A stretch of DNA of 64,000 nucleotides from JAEVLT01 sp050496765 (GTDB lineage: Bacteria; Bacillota; Bacilli; Bacillales; Cytobacillaceae), in NCBI RefSeq assembly GCF_050496765.1, contig NZ_JBNWEO010000011.1, positions 1 through 64,000 of the forward strand, given 5' to 3'. Below, piece by piece: positions 42,972-51,193 of this stretch (its first letter is position 1; each line of letters begins with the position of its first letter). The notes beneath the pieces are model-generated. The model ran no database searches. It saw only the letters and a program-made list of their open reading frames with translations, and was not told where the DNA came from. Made by a program: the position numbers and the translations under genes.

Positions 42972-43532
42972 TTATGTAAACATTTGGACCGCTTCATACT
43001 TTGGCAGTTTGTTCAAATGGGTTTCATATAAAGCAATTTGCTGTACGTTGAATTCAAGCGGTTCAGGCTGAATTTCCGCCCATTTTTCTAAAAACTGTCG
43101 TTGAAACGGCTCTTCGCCAATCCATTTCCTTGCAATCGTCAGATGTGGGCGAAACGGTCTTGTTTCCAATTCAAATCCGGCATCCAAGCAGCTGGAATAC
43201 ACGTTTGTTTGAATGGACTGAAGCGCGGAGCTTTCCTTCATTCCCGCCCAAAGGACTCGCGGTTCGTCTTTTTTTCCAAAAATCCCAAGATTCGTGATCT
43301 GCAATGGAAACGGCTCAAAGTTTTTCACAGCTGTTGCAACATTGTCCATTGCTTTTTGTAACCGATCGCTTGAGGCCCCTCCTAAAAAGGTGAGGGTAAT
43401 ATGGAAATCTTCATAATAAACCCAGCTCCTGAAAGGCAATACTTCTTTTAATTGCTCGCAATGCGCCTTCATCGCCTTTTTCATTTCATCAGGAATGACG
43501 GCTGCGAAGAAAAAATGTCTTTGTTGTTCCAC
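42972..43532 (-). CDS. thpR: RNA 2',3'-cyclic phosphodiesterase (2H family)
   Basis: 186 residues. Two HxTx motifs define the 2H superfamily: FHITLTFLG (about 43-51) and RPHLTIARKW (about 128-137). ThpR-type enzymes open 2',3'-cyclic phosphates in RNA. B. subtilis name YtlP. ATG 43532 follows AAAGGAAATG. First gene of the pair with ytlQ. Confidence 0.92.
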   Translation of the reverse strand: MEQQRHFFFAAVIPDEMKKAMKAHCEQLKEVLPFRSWVYYEDFHITLTFLGGASSDRLQKAMDNVATAVKNFEPFPLQITNLGIFGKKDEPRVLWAGMKESSALQSIQTNVYSSCLDAGFELETRPFRPHLTIARKWIGEEPFQRQFLEKWAEIQPEPLEFNVQQIALYETHLNKLPKYEAVQMFT

Positions 43533-43584
43533 CGGCTAATCATTTCCTTTCATTCGATATCATTTTAACATATTAATGGATAGG

Positions 43585-43622
43585 AAAAAGACGTGCTTTT
43601 CACTTTCACTTGCACGTCTTTC
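43585..43622 (-). terminator. Terminator of dat
   Basis: On the minus strand AAAGACGTGC - 15 bases - GCACGTCTTTTT. It lies just after the dat stop. Confidence 0.8.
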
Positions 43623-43642
43623 AATTTTTACTGATTGAAGTT

Positions 43643-44515
43643 TCACTTTATTGTCTGCTTCGTGATAGCTCCGCATTCTTTTTCAATTGCCTCTATAAAC
43701 AGTTCCTGCAGTTTTTTTGTAATTGGACCCGGTGCACCGTTGTGAACCGCTTTTCCTTCGATTTCAATTATCGGCATTACTTCAGCTGTTGTACTTGAGA
43801 GAAAGACTTCATCTGCATCATACAGGTCTTTTATAGTAAAAACTCTCTCCTCGACTGCTATGCCATTTTCCTTGCAAAGTGTGAGAATAACCTCTTTGGT
43901 AATCCCTTTTAAAATAAAATTGTCAGATGGATGGGTTACAACCACCCCATTTTGAGCAATAAACACATTTGAAGAGCTGCCTTCGGTGACATTTTCGCCG
44001 CGATGCTGAATTGCTTCAAAGCAGCCGACCTCTGAAGCCTTTTGCTTTGCAAGAATATTTCCAAGCAAATTTAGGCTTTTAATATCACAGCGCAGCCAGC
44101 GAATATCTTCCGTAAGAATCGTTCGAACACCTGATTCCAAATTTTCAGCAGGGCGCCCGACTTCCTTTGTATAAGCGCTAAGAGCAGGCAGAACATCTTG
44201 AGCGGGAAACGCATGATTCCTTGGTGCGGCCCCTCTTGTGATTTGCATATAAATGATTCCGAGACCAAGATTATTTTTAGCGACCAACTCATTCAACATT
44301 CCCGTTAACAGTTCCTTCGTATACGGAATGACAATCCCGATACTTTCCGCACTGCGGTAAAAACGATCTAAATGTTGTTTTGCGGTAAACATTTTGCCAT
44401 TATAGATACGAATGACTTCATAAACCCCGTCGCCAAATTGATAGCCTCGATCTTCAATATCTACTTTTGCTTCCGAACGCTCAATGATCTTCCCATCCAA
44501 AATTGCAAAATTCAT
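43643..44515 (-). CDS. dat: D-amino-acid aminotransferase
   Basis: 290 residues, fold-type IV PLP enzyme. DRGYQFGDGVYEVIRIYNG is the N-terminal signature, K146 in WLRCDIKSLNLLGNILAKQKA is the PLP lysine, and EGSSSNVFIA is the phosphate-cup region. Makes D-glutamate or D-alanine by transamination, supplying peptidoglycan precursors. ATG 44515 follows AAGGGGAAATG. It lies between pepV and ytlP; the shared theme may be peptide and amino acid turnover. Confidence 0.94.
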   Translation of the reverse strand: MNFAILDGKIIERSEAKVDIEDRGYQFGDGVYEVIRIYNGKMFTAKQHLDRFYRSAESIGIVIPYTKELLTGMLNELVAKNNLGLGIIYMQITRGAAPRNHAFPAQDVLPALSAYTKEVGRPAENLESGVRTILTEDIRWLRCDIKSLNLLGNILAKQKASEVGCFEAIQHRGENVTEGSSSNVFIAQNGVVVTHPSDNFILKGITKEVILTLCKENGIAVEERVFTIKDLYDADEVFLSSTTAEVMPIIEIEGKAVHNGAPGPITKKLQELFIEAIEKECGAITKQTIK

Positions 44516-44591
44516 GCTTTCATTTCCCCTTTTTTGGCTTTTTTAAAGGTTTCTCCGCTTTAACATTGTTTTTTTAGCGAAAGCTGCGATT

Positions 44592-46007
44592 CTATTTTCT
44601 TGCCAATTCATAAATCGCCTGGGCGTAAATAGCCGTTGCTTTCACCAAATCTTCAATAAAAATGTATTCATCTTTTTGGTGGGCAATATCGGGTCTTCCT
44701 GGAAACAGCGGACCAAAGGCGACACCGGAGGTAAGCGAGCGTGCGTATGTACCGCCTCCAATCGCAAGCAATTCTGCCTTTTCCCCGGTCTGTTCTTCAT
44801 ACACTTTCCTTAGCGTTTGAACCAAAAAATTGCTTTCCTCCACATAATGCGGTTTGGAATCAGTGAAATTTTCGATTGAAAACTTCTCTTCGACAAGCAG
44901 CTGTTCCAGCCTTTCTTTCGTCTCTTCCATCTTATTCGTAACCGGATAGCGCAAATTCAGCCCAAGTCTGCCGCCCGCCTCCTTTGTATACGAAAGTTTC
45001 CCGACATTAATCGTCAGATCACCGGTTATTTCATCCGAATAGGAAACCCCTAGGCTGACGCCTCTTGAATCCCGGTAAAAATAGCGGGTGACAAATTGAA
45101 AAAATGCTCTAGCCTTTGCGTTTAACTCTTGTTCTGCCAAAAATGCTGCCAGAAATAAGCCGGCATTTTTTCCGTTGTTCGGCTCCATGCCGTGTGCGGA
45201 AATTCCTTTTACCTCTAATAAGAGTTTTTCTCCGTCCAATTTGTGCTGGCCTTGAAGTTCATTCTGCTTTAAAAATTCTGCAAATGCGTTGGCGAGTTTC
45301 TCTTGGTTTTTTGTTCGCAAAACGGCTTTGGCATCATCTGGGACCATATTGTACCTTCTTCCGGCTATGAAGCTTTCGACCTCTATTCGTCCGTTTGCTT
45401 CCCCTTTTTCGTCCCATTTTTGGACAAGGTCAAAATCGGAAATTCCTTTCTCGGCATTGATAATCGGAAAATCGGCATCCGGGGCAAATCCTAGATCCGG
45501 CATTTCTTCATGCTCGAAATAATGGTCGACACAGCGCCAATTACTTTCTTCATCTGTGCCAATGATCATTCGCACACGTTTTTTAAGCGGCAAATCAAGC
45601 TCTTTGACGATTTTCATTGCATAATAGGCAGCCATTGTCGGGCCTTTATCATCCAGTGCACCCCGGGCATAGATTTTCCCATTGCGGATCTCTGCCGCAA
45701 ACGGGTCACTTGTCCAGCCATCCCCTTCCGGCACAACATCGACATGGCATAAAATCCCGAGCAATTCATCTCCTTGGCCAAATTCAAGGTGGCCGGCTAA
45801 ATTTCCAACATTTTTTGGAACAAACCCATCCCGTTCACCGAGTTTCAGCATGAATGCAAGGGCTTCTTTTACGCCGGGTCCTAACGGGGCATCCGGAGCC
45901 ATATGTTCTTCATCCAAGACGCTTTTAATCTGTAGCAGTGCTTGCGCGTCCGCGATCAGGTTTTCTTTCCGTTTTTCAACTTCTTTCATCCAATCTATTT
46001 TCGTCAA
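44592..46007 (-). CDS. pepV: PepV-type dipeptidase
   Basis: 471 residues from TTG 46007; GGGAGG is well placed. M20 family. Zinc ligands are visible in GILCHVDVVPEGDGW (His, catalytic Asp), ARGALDDKGP (bridging Asp), GTDEESNWR (Glu pair) and near the C-terminus in FGPLFPGRPDIAHQKDEYI (His). Releases amino acids from dipeptides in the cytosol; B. subtilis YtjP equivalent. Upstream lie the 58-bp repeats. Confidence 0.95.
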   Translation of the reverse strand: MTKIDWMKEVEKRKENLIADAQALLQIKSVLDEEHMAPDAPLGPGVKEALAFMLKLGERDGFVPKNVGNLAGHLEFGQGDELLGILCHVDVVPEGDGWTSDPFAAEIRNGKIYARGALDDKGPTMAAYYAMKIVKELDLPLKKRVRMIIGTDEESNWRCVDHYFEHEEMPDLGFAPDADFPIINAEKGISDFDLVQKWDEKGEANGRIEVESFIAGRRYNMVPDDAKAVLRTKNQEKLANAFAEFLKQNELQGQHKLDGEKLLLEVKGISAHGMEPNNGKNAGLFLAAFLAEQELNAKARAFFQFVTRYFYRDSRGVSLGVSYSDEITGDLTINVGKLSYTKEAGGRLGLNLRYPVTNKMEETKERLEQLLVEEKFSIENFTDSKPHYVEESNFLVQTLRKVYEEQTGEKAELLAIGGGTYARSLTSGVAFGPLFPGRPDIAHQKDEYIFIEDLVKATAIYAQAIYELARK

Positions 46008-46211
46008 TTCAAAAGCCTCCCGTAAAAAATATCCTTATTCCGACAATATCACTTTGGCAAAGGACATTGCAATTTTCGATTGAAAATAAAACGCTAAACA
46101 TTTTAAGCTACACATACTTTATACCCATAAATCTGAACGCACGATCGGCAGGATAAGGAATTCTTCGGTAGCTTAATCATCTTACAAAGAAAAAGTGACA
46201 GCTATTTCGAT

Positions 46212-46386
46212 GATGCCCCTAGTTAGGCGAAAGGCATAGGACGTGCCGTTTCGAGCGTGACGACGGGCAAGGATGCCCTAGTCAGGCGATGGCACAGGAC
46301 GTGCCGTTTCGAGCGTGACGACGGGCAAGGATGCCCTAGTCAGGCGATGGCACAGGACGTGCCGTTTCGAGCGTGACGATGGGCAA
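46212..46386 (+). repeat. Three tandem 58-60 bp repeats
   Basis: GATGCCC starts units at 46212, 46272 and 46330; GGACGTGCCGTTTCGAGCG recurs at 46239, 46297 and 46355. Units two and three are almost identical; the first has two extra bases and several changes. Each unit contains GGCAC-AGGAC-GTGCC, a short hairpin, and ends GACGACGGGCAAG. Located in the 700-bp gap between pepV and ytzE; no reading frame fits the 58-bp period. Confidence 0.9.
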
Positions 46387-46735
46387 CTATCCCTCATGAA
46401 CCGCCAATGGCTCGCCAATCGGCAAGTTTTCTTTAAAAAAATTTTAAAAATTCCTCATATTCTAGGTACATTCCTCCATATTTTATAGTATTAGCAAGTG
46501 AAAAGGGAAAAAATTGTTTAATTTATGTTAAGTTTCGTTCCAAAGGTGGAAATCTTCTGAATTTACTTGTACAATAAAGTAAGAGGTATGACATCTTTGG
46601 AAACACTGCAACGATCCATGTAAAGGAGTTGTCTGTGGAAAAGAAAATTACATACTGTTGAAGACTTTTCTCTTCAAAGACGTGTCGGTAGCAGGAATTC
46701 GCCATAGGTTTGAAAAAAGGATAGGGAGTGGTTCT
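46387..46735. other. Upstream region of ytzE, no gene seen
   Basis: About 350 bp after the repeats. It contains an imperfect CTCGCC...GGCAAG hairpin near 46410 and AT-rich DNA. The ytzE promoter must be here, but no confident boxes were identified. Confidence 0.4.
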
Positions 46736-46957
46736 TTGAAACCTTCAACTAACCGGATGTTAAACCGTATTAAATGCATCTACATGTTTATCCACAAAAA
46801 AGGTACTGTGACAACACAGGAACTTGTAGAGGAATTTGGTATCACTCCTCGCACCGTCCAACGAGATTTGAATGTCCTGGCGTACAATGACCTCGTCATC
46901 AGTCCAAGTCGCGGCAAGTGGACGATTACGAAGAAAAAAGTGAAAATATCATCTTAA
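46736..46957 (+). CDS. ytzE: YtzE, small DeoR-type HTH protein
   Basis: 73 residues from TTG 46736, preceded by GGGAGTGG; earlier in-frame ATG 46658 has no ribosome site. It consists of little more than a DeoR helix-turn-helix: RIKCIYMFIHKKGTVTTQELVEEFGITPRTVQRDLNVLAYNDLV, with no sugar-phosphate sensor domain. Probably binds DNA as a dimer; the target is unknown. Conserved in position near pepV in Bacillus. A clear terminator follows. Confidence 0.93.
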   Translation: MKPSTNRMLNRIKCIYMFIHKKGTVTTQELVEEFGITPRTVQRDLNVLAYNDLVISPSRGKWTITKKKVKISS

Positions 46958-46969
46958 AAAAATACATGG

Positions 46970-47010
46970 AACTGGCACACGACACAAAACGTGTGCCAGT
47001 TTCTTTCTTT
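46970..47010 (+). terminator. Terminator of ytzE
   Basis: AACTGGCACACG - 8 bases - CGTGTGCCAGTT followed by TCTTTCTTTT. Confidence 0.92.
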
Positions 47011-47053
47011 TGCAGGATTGCTGTCCGCTTTTTGCGAGTGATTCTCAGCTTGC

Positions 47054-47937
47054 GGTCATTACTCCGTCTCCTAATGACCGATTCTCAGCTTTGCTACCCC
47101 TTCGCGGGCATTACTCCGTCTCCTAATGACCGATTCCCTGCTTTTTCTCCCCTTTGCGGGCATTACTCCGGTTCCTAATGACCGATTCCCTGCTTTTTCA
47201 CCCTTTCGCGGGCATTACTCCGTCTACTAATGACCGATTCTCGGCTTTGCAACCCCTTCACGGGCATTACTCCGCCTCCTAATGACCGATTCCCTGCTTT
47301 TTCACCCTTTCGCGGGCATTACTCCGTCTACTAATGACCGGTTCTCGGCTTTTTCTCCCCTTCACGGGCATTACTCCGTCTACTAATGACCGATTCTCGG
47401 CTTTTTCACCCCTTTGCGGGCATTACTACGCCTCCTAATGACCGATTCTCGGCTTTTTCACCCCTTTGCGGGCATTACTACGCCTCCTAATGACCGATTC
47501 CCTGCTTTTTCTCCCCTTTGCGGGCATTACTCCGTCTACTAATGACCGATTCTCGGCTTTGCAACCCCTTTGCGGGCATTACTCCGTCTCCTAATGACCA
47601 GTTCTCAGGATTTTTACCCCTTTGCGGGCATTACTCCGCCTCCTAATGACCGGTTCTCGGCTTTTTCATCCCTTGACGGGCATTACTCCGGTTCCTAATG
47701 ACCGATTCCCTGCTTTTTCACCCCTTTGCGGGCATTACTCCGTCTACTAATGACCGATTCTCGGCTTTGCAACCCCTTCACGGGCATTACTCCGTCTCCT
47801 AATGACCGGTTCTCGGCTTTTTCTCCCCTTCACGGGCATTACTCCGTCTCCTAATGACCGATTCTCGGCTTTTTCACCCCTTCACGGGCATTACTCCGCC
47901 TCCTAGTGACCGGTTCTCAGTTTTTATCCCACTTAGC
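47054..47937 (+). repeat. Array of seventeen 52-bp tandem repeats
   Basis: Unit starts (GGGCATT; GGTCATT in the first) fall exactly every 52 bp at 47054, 47106, 47158 and so on to 47886. Each unit has GGGCATTACTCCG, (T/C)CTCCTAATGACCG, then (A/G)TTCTCGGCTTTTT or ATTCCCTGCTTTTT, then CACCCCTTTGC or a variant. GGNCATTA - 10 bp - TAATGNCC forms an imperfect dyad in every unit. Decayed partial units occur on both sides (about 47012 and 47938). The period is not a multiple of three and TAATGA stops recur, so it is non-coding. There are no unique spacers, so it is not a CRISPR array. Confidence 0.97.
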
Positions 47938-48011
47938 AGGCATCTCACATCCTTGCTATCTTTTTCACCAAAATTTCAGCAATGACCATTCGCCATACGA
48001 TTTTGAACTTT

Positions 48012-48923
48012 TTACTTCTCCTGATAACAGGCATAGGTACCACGTCCCACAACAACATAAGTACTTTTTAAAATTCTTCGCAATGTTTTCGCAGATAAAG
48101 TAAATTCACACCAATCGGAAATTTCAGCCATAGTAGTTTTGCGTTCTGGAAAGAGAATACGGTATTCCATAACACTACGTAACACTGCTGATTCCAAGCT
48201 TTCTATCGTTCCACAATGAAGGCAAACCGCCTCTTTTTCATTCATCACAACAAATCTACCACATTTTAAACACGTCATCCCTTTTCTTAGTCCGTTATAA
48301 GTATAGGCCGGTACTTGTGTAAATGGAGAATCTTCAATGTGAAGTGAAAGGAGTTGATTTGCAATTTGCAAATATTCGTTCTTCCCGTTAGCCGGTTGCA
48401 GATTTAAACTTTTAAAAAAGCGGTTGATTTGTGTCGGGAAAATAAATGGATGGTTCAATGGAGCATTATATAAATAAAAATCGGGGTTTACAAAAATCAA
48501 ATAGGACTGAATCGGTGGACTGTACCCATAGTTTCGGAGCAGTCTTCGAAGGAGAGCTTCTGCGCGCTGTAACTGATGATAAGGATTCTTAACCACATCA
48601 CCAACAATCGAATACCATTTATCACCTTCAATAAAAAAATCACCTTCGAAATTTTTTACATCGAAAAGATAAATTGGCTCGTGGGAAAAGATTAGTGAAT
48701 CAATTTGAAAATGCGTATGATTTGTTGCCAATAATAAATCATTCGCAACAGGCCAACTTTTTTGCAATCTCTCCCTTAGCAATTTATCAAAAATCAGTTC
48801 ACCTTGATACCCTTTTTCAAGATTCAAATAATGCCTTTCATCTTGAACGGACAGCTTCATGCGCGCCCTTAACGATCGCATCTTTCGTAATTCCAATGAT
48901 TCTTTGCGTTCTTTTAAAATCAT
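48012..48923 (-). CDS. NERD-domain protein with C-terminal zinc ribbon
   Basis: 303 residues from ATG 48923, AAAGGATG 8 bp upstream. The N-terminal half is a NERD (nuclease-related) domain: GYQGELIFDKLL, QIDSLIFSHEPIYLFDVKNFEGDF with the Asp and D-x-K residues of the nuclease-like core, and NPYHQLQRAEALLRRLL. The C-terminal part has CLKCGRFVVMNEKEAVCLHCG (C-x2-C...C-x2-C, a zinc ribbon) and a helix-turn-helix-like end. Such proteins are common in Bacillaceae; DNA or RNA processing is presumed but not shown. Solitary gene between the 52-bp array and a 41-bp duplication. Confidence 0.85.
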   Translation of the reverse strand: MILKERKESLELRKMRSLRARMKLSVQDERHYLNLEKGYQGELIFDKLLRERLQKSWPVANDLLLATNHTHFQIDSLIFSHEPIYLFDVKNFEGDFFIEGDKWYSIVGDVVKNPYHQLQRAEALLRRLLRNYGYSPPIQSYLIFVNPDFYLYNAPLNHPFIFPTQINRFFKSLNLQPANGKNEYLQIANQLLSLHIEDSPFTQVPAYTYNGLRKGMTCLKCGRFVVMNEKEAVCLHCGTIESLESAVLRSVMEYRILFPERKTTMAEISDWCEFTLSAKTLRRILKSTYVVVGRGTYACYQEK

Positions 48924-49000
48924 TTCACACATCCTTTCTTATGATAAATTTACCATATGACATATCTGCTATCACTACAAGGATTTGGATAAAATATTCA

Positions 49001-49085
49001 CAAATATTTTAAAATTAACTGCATCATGATAGTAGTCCTTGGAGCAAATATTTTAAAATTAACTGCATCATGATAGTAGTCCTTG
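49001..49085 (+). repeat. 41-bp exact duplication, 44-bp period
   Basis: The segment beginning CAAATATTTTAAAATTAACT at 49001-49041 recurs without change at 49045-49085. It lies between the NERD gene and the clc terminator and looks like a recent tandem duplication. Confidence 0.92.
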
Positions 49086-49089
49086 AAGA

Positions 49090-49125
49090 CAAAAAAAGAA
49101 TCTAAGTTTTAGCCTCCTTAGATTC
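49090..49125 (-). terminator. Terminator of the ClC gene
   Basis: On the minus strand GAATCTAAG - 10 bases - CTTAGATTC followed by seven T's. Confidence 0.88.
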
Positions 49126-49140
49126 CGACAATAAAATGAA

Positions 49141-50523
49141 TTATTTGTTCCTGAGCGTTCTTTCTCCCTTTTTAACAAAATACCCACCATGTATCTGTAA
49201 TCGTTTCATTTTTCTTAACAAACTATAGGAGATATGAATCTTTTCCTTTTCCAGCGAAATTCCCGGCTTCAATCGCATCCATAAGGATTTTGGATAGGCA
49301 ACAAGCTGGTCCGGATAAACACTTCGATGGCCAATTATAATATAAGCAATAATACAGGCGCCCACAATATAGATGCCTGTAATATGTCCGAATAATTCAA
49401 AGCCCATAAAAATAGCAGCGATTGGCGTATTGGAGGCAGATGCCACAACAGACACCATTCCGGCCGCTGCCCCTAATGCAGGATTAAGATGGAAAAGATG
49501 TGCCAGTACATTTCCTGCAGCAGCTCCAATGACGAACTGCGGTGTGACAATTCCCCCATAAAAACCCGAACCAAGCGTAATTGCTACAAACAACGCTTTC
49601 CAAGCAAAAGCAAAATAAGGTATTTCACTACCTGCCAAAGCCTGATCCATTATAGGAAGGCTTAAGCCGAGATAGTCAGTGGGAAGAAAGAATAGTAAAA
49701 TAGCTAAAATCATACCGCCCAATAACGGCATGAATGGCGGCCAAATTTGCCACCGCCGTTGAACAAAGCTAAACATCATCTTTATTTTTTCAAACAGCTC
49801 AATAAACCACCATGAGATTAATCCGCAAATCAGTCCAATGACAATAAATTTAATAAAAAGGCCTTCGGAAAAACCTGGAAAATTCATGAAGGGATAATAA
49901 GTATAGGTGAGTCCCCATCTTTTGCTTGACTCAAAAGAGGTAATTCCAGCAATCACTGCTGGAAAAAGGAAGTCGTAGCGAAGACGGCCAATTGTAAGGA
50001 CTTCCACTCCATAAATCGCTCCAGCAACAGGTGTTCCAAAGACACTGGCAAATCCAGCGCTAACGCCGCATGCAACCATTCGTTTTTGCAGCTCGGGATT
50101 TAAATGCAGCAAGTGGCCAAACCAGGAGGCAAGGGTTCCGCCAATATGGGAGCAAGGGCCTTCTTTTCCAGCCGAACCGCCTGAACCTAAAGTGATAATA
50201 GCTGCAAGCGGCTTTAAAGGAAGCGTCTTATATGGCATGATCCCAGACTGCTCATGAACGGCAGCAATGGTTGAATCCTTTAAATTTCTTGTTGAATTGC
50301 GATACCCGTAATAAATAATGAGCCCATTTAGAAAACCACCTACGGGCAAAAGCAACATTTGAAACCAAAGAGGGATTTCCGCGGTTTGATCCGTTGAAAA
50401 ATAGAGGATATGTAAAAACCAGCTTGTTCCAGTACCAACAATCAATCCTGTCAGTGAGGCTAAAATAAACCATCTCAACAACGTAGCTAGCATAACAAGC
50501 GGCTCAATATAATTCCGAAACAC
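49141..50523 (-). CDS. ClC-family chloride channel/antiporter
   Basis: About 460 residues with ten or more membrane segments. ClC filter motifs: GSGGSAGKEGP (113-123; the usual GSGIP is GSGGS, while the gating Glu of GKEGP is kept), and GSGFYGGIVTPQFVIG later. The inverted-repeat architecture fits the voltage-gated chloride channel family; the retained Glu allows Cl-/H+ exchange or channel activity. GTG 50523 was chosen: AGGAG is 9 bp upstream but abuts ATG 50532. No CBS domains. Monocistronic, with a terminator. Confidence 0.9.
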   Translation of the reverse strand: MFRNYIEPLVMLATLLRWFILASLTGLIVGTGTSWFLHILYFSTDQTAEIPLWFQMLLLPVGGFLNGLIIYYGYRNSTRNLKDSTIAAVHEQSGIMPYKTLPLKPLAAIITLGSGGSAGKEGPCSHIGGTLASWFGHLLHLNPELQKRMVACGVSAGFASVFGTPVAGAIYGVEVLTIGRLRYDFLFPAVIAGITSFESSKRWGLTYTYYPFMNFPGFSEGLFIKFIVIGLICGLISWWFIELFEKIKMMFSFVQRRWQIWPPFMPLLGGMILAILLFFLPTDYLGLSLPIMDQALAGSEIPYFAFAWKALFVAITLGSGFYGGIVTPQFVIGAAAGNVLAHLFHLNPALGAAAGMVSVVASASNTPIAAIFMGFELFGHITGIYIVGACIIAYIIIGHRSVYPDQLVAYPKSLWMRLKPGISLEKEKIHISYSLLRKMKRLQIHGGYFVKKGERTLRNK

Positions 50524-50615
50524 AGCAGTCATCTCCTAAGAAAAGTCCCATCTTCAACGATAACATGTCTTCGTTCCATTGTCTATGTGACTGCTGTGCT
50601 GCTTCGCATTGTGTT

Positions 50616-51062
50616 TTATCGCTGATGAGGGGGATCTTGCTGCTGGTATAGCAAGGTTTGGCCAATTCCGATAAAGTATTCCGATTCGCGAATAATATGG
50701 GTCAACACAACCTTTGCCGTCGGATTGGATGCCACAACGGCACTTGATGTTTTGATTTGCTCACAGAGCTGGATAAACAGTAAACTTTGTTCGAGACAAT
50801 AGGCGATAAGCTGAAGAACTTGTTGGTGCAATTGGTCAGCTACGTAAGTACCAGAGCGAACGACCGATTCAATGTAACGGATGACTTGCTGGTGTGTTTG
50901 TGCAAGGGCTGCTTCCCATTGCCTCAAGGCATCAACAAATTCCGCTTCAAGCCCTGAAACGAGCTCACGAATTACTACCGTATGTTCTTCCTCTTGATGT
51001 TTCCAGAACTCCGCTTCATCTAAAATTCTTAGCGGCATTTGCGGCCCATAGTAAAATTGCAT
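50616..51062 (-). CDS. DUF2935-like helical protein
   Basis: 148 residues from ATG 51062; ATG 51071 is too close to GGGGGATGAG. All-helical, with FWKHQEEEHTVVIRELV near the N-terminus and HIIRESEYFIGIGQTLL near the C-terminus. The spaced His and Glu residues could bind metal in a ferritin-like or hemerythrin-like bundle, typical of DUF2935. Spore-coat-type DUF2935 proteins usually have two such domains; here there is one. Function unknown. Solitary gene. Confidence 0.75.
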   Translation of the reverse strand: MQFYYGPQMPLRILDEAEFWKHQEEEHTVVIRELVSGLEAEFVDALRQWEAALAQTHQQVIRYIESVVRSGTYVADQLHQQVLQLIAYCLEQSLLFIQLCEQIKTSSAVVASNPTAKVVLTHIIRESEYFIGIGQTLLYQQQDPPHQR

Positions 51063-51157
51063 CACTCTCATCCCCCATCAGTTATCTTCAGTTCAATGTA
51101 TGGGGAAACAAGCAAACATATTCTTTTATAAAAATCGGGATTCTCCCATGCACCACA

Positions 51158-51190
51158 AAACCAAGGCCCAATCGTTTTGGGCCTTGGTTT
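51158..51190 (-). terminator. Terminator of the amino acid permease
   Basis: AAACCAAGGCCCAA and TTGGGCCTTGGTTT form a 14-bp perfect stem around a 5-base loop, with TTGTGG following on the minus strand. Confidence 0.85.
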
Positions 51191-51193
51191 GTA

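Noticed and set aside
46918..47178. 86-codon plus-strand frame running from ytzE into the repeats
   Set aside because: It starts inside ytzE in another frame, has no ribosome site, and reads through a terminator and non-coding repeats.
47054..47937. CRISPR array
   Set aside because: The whole 52-bp unit repeats; there are no unique spacers and no cas genes nearby.
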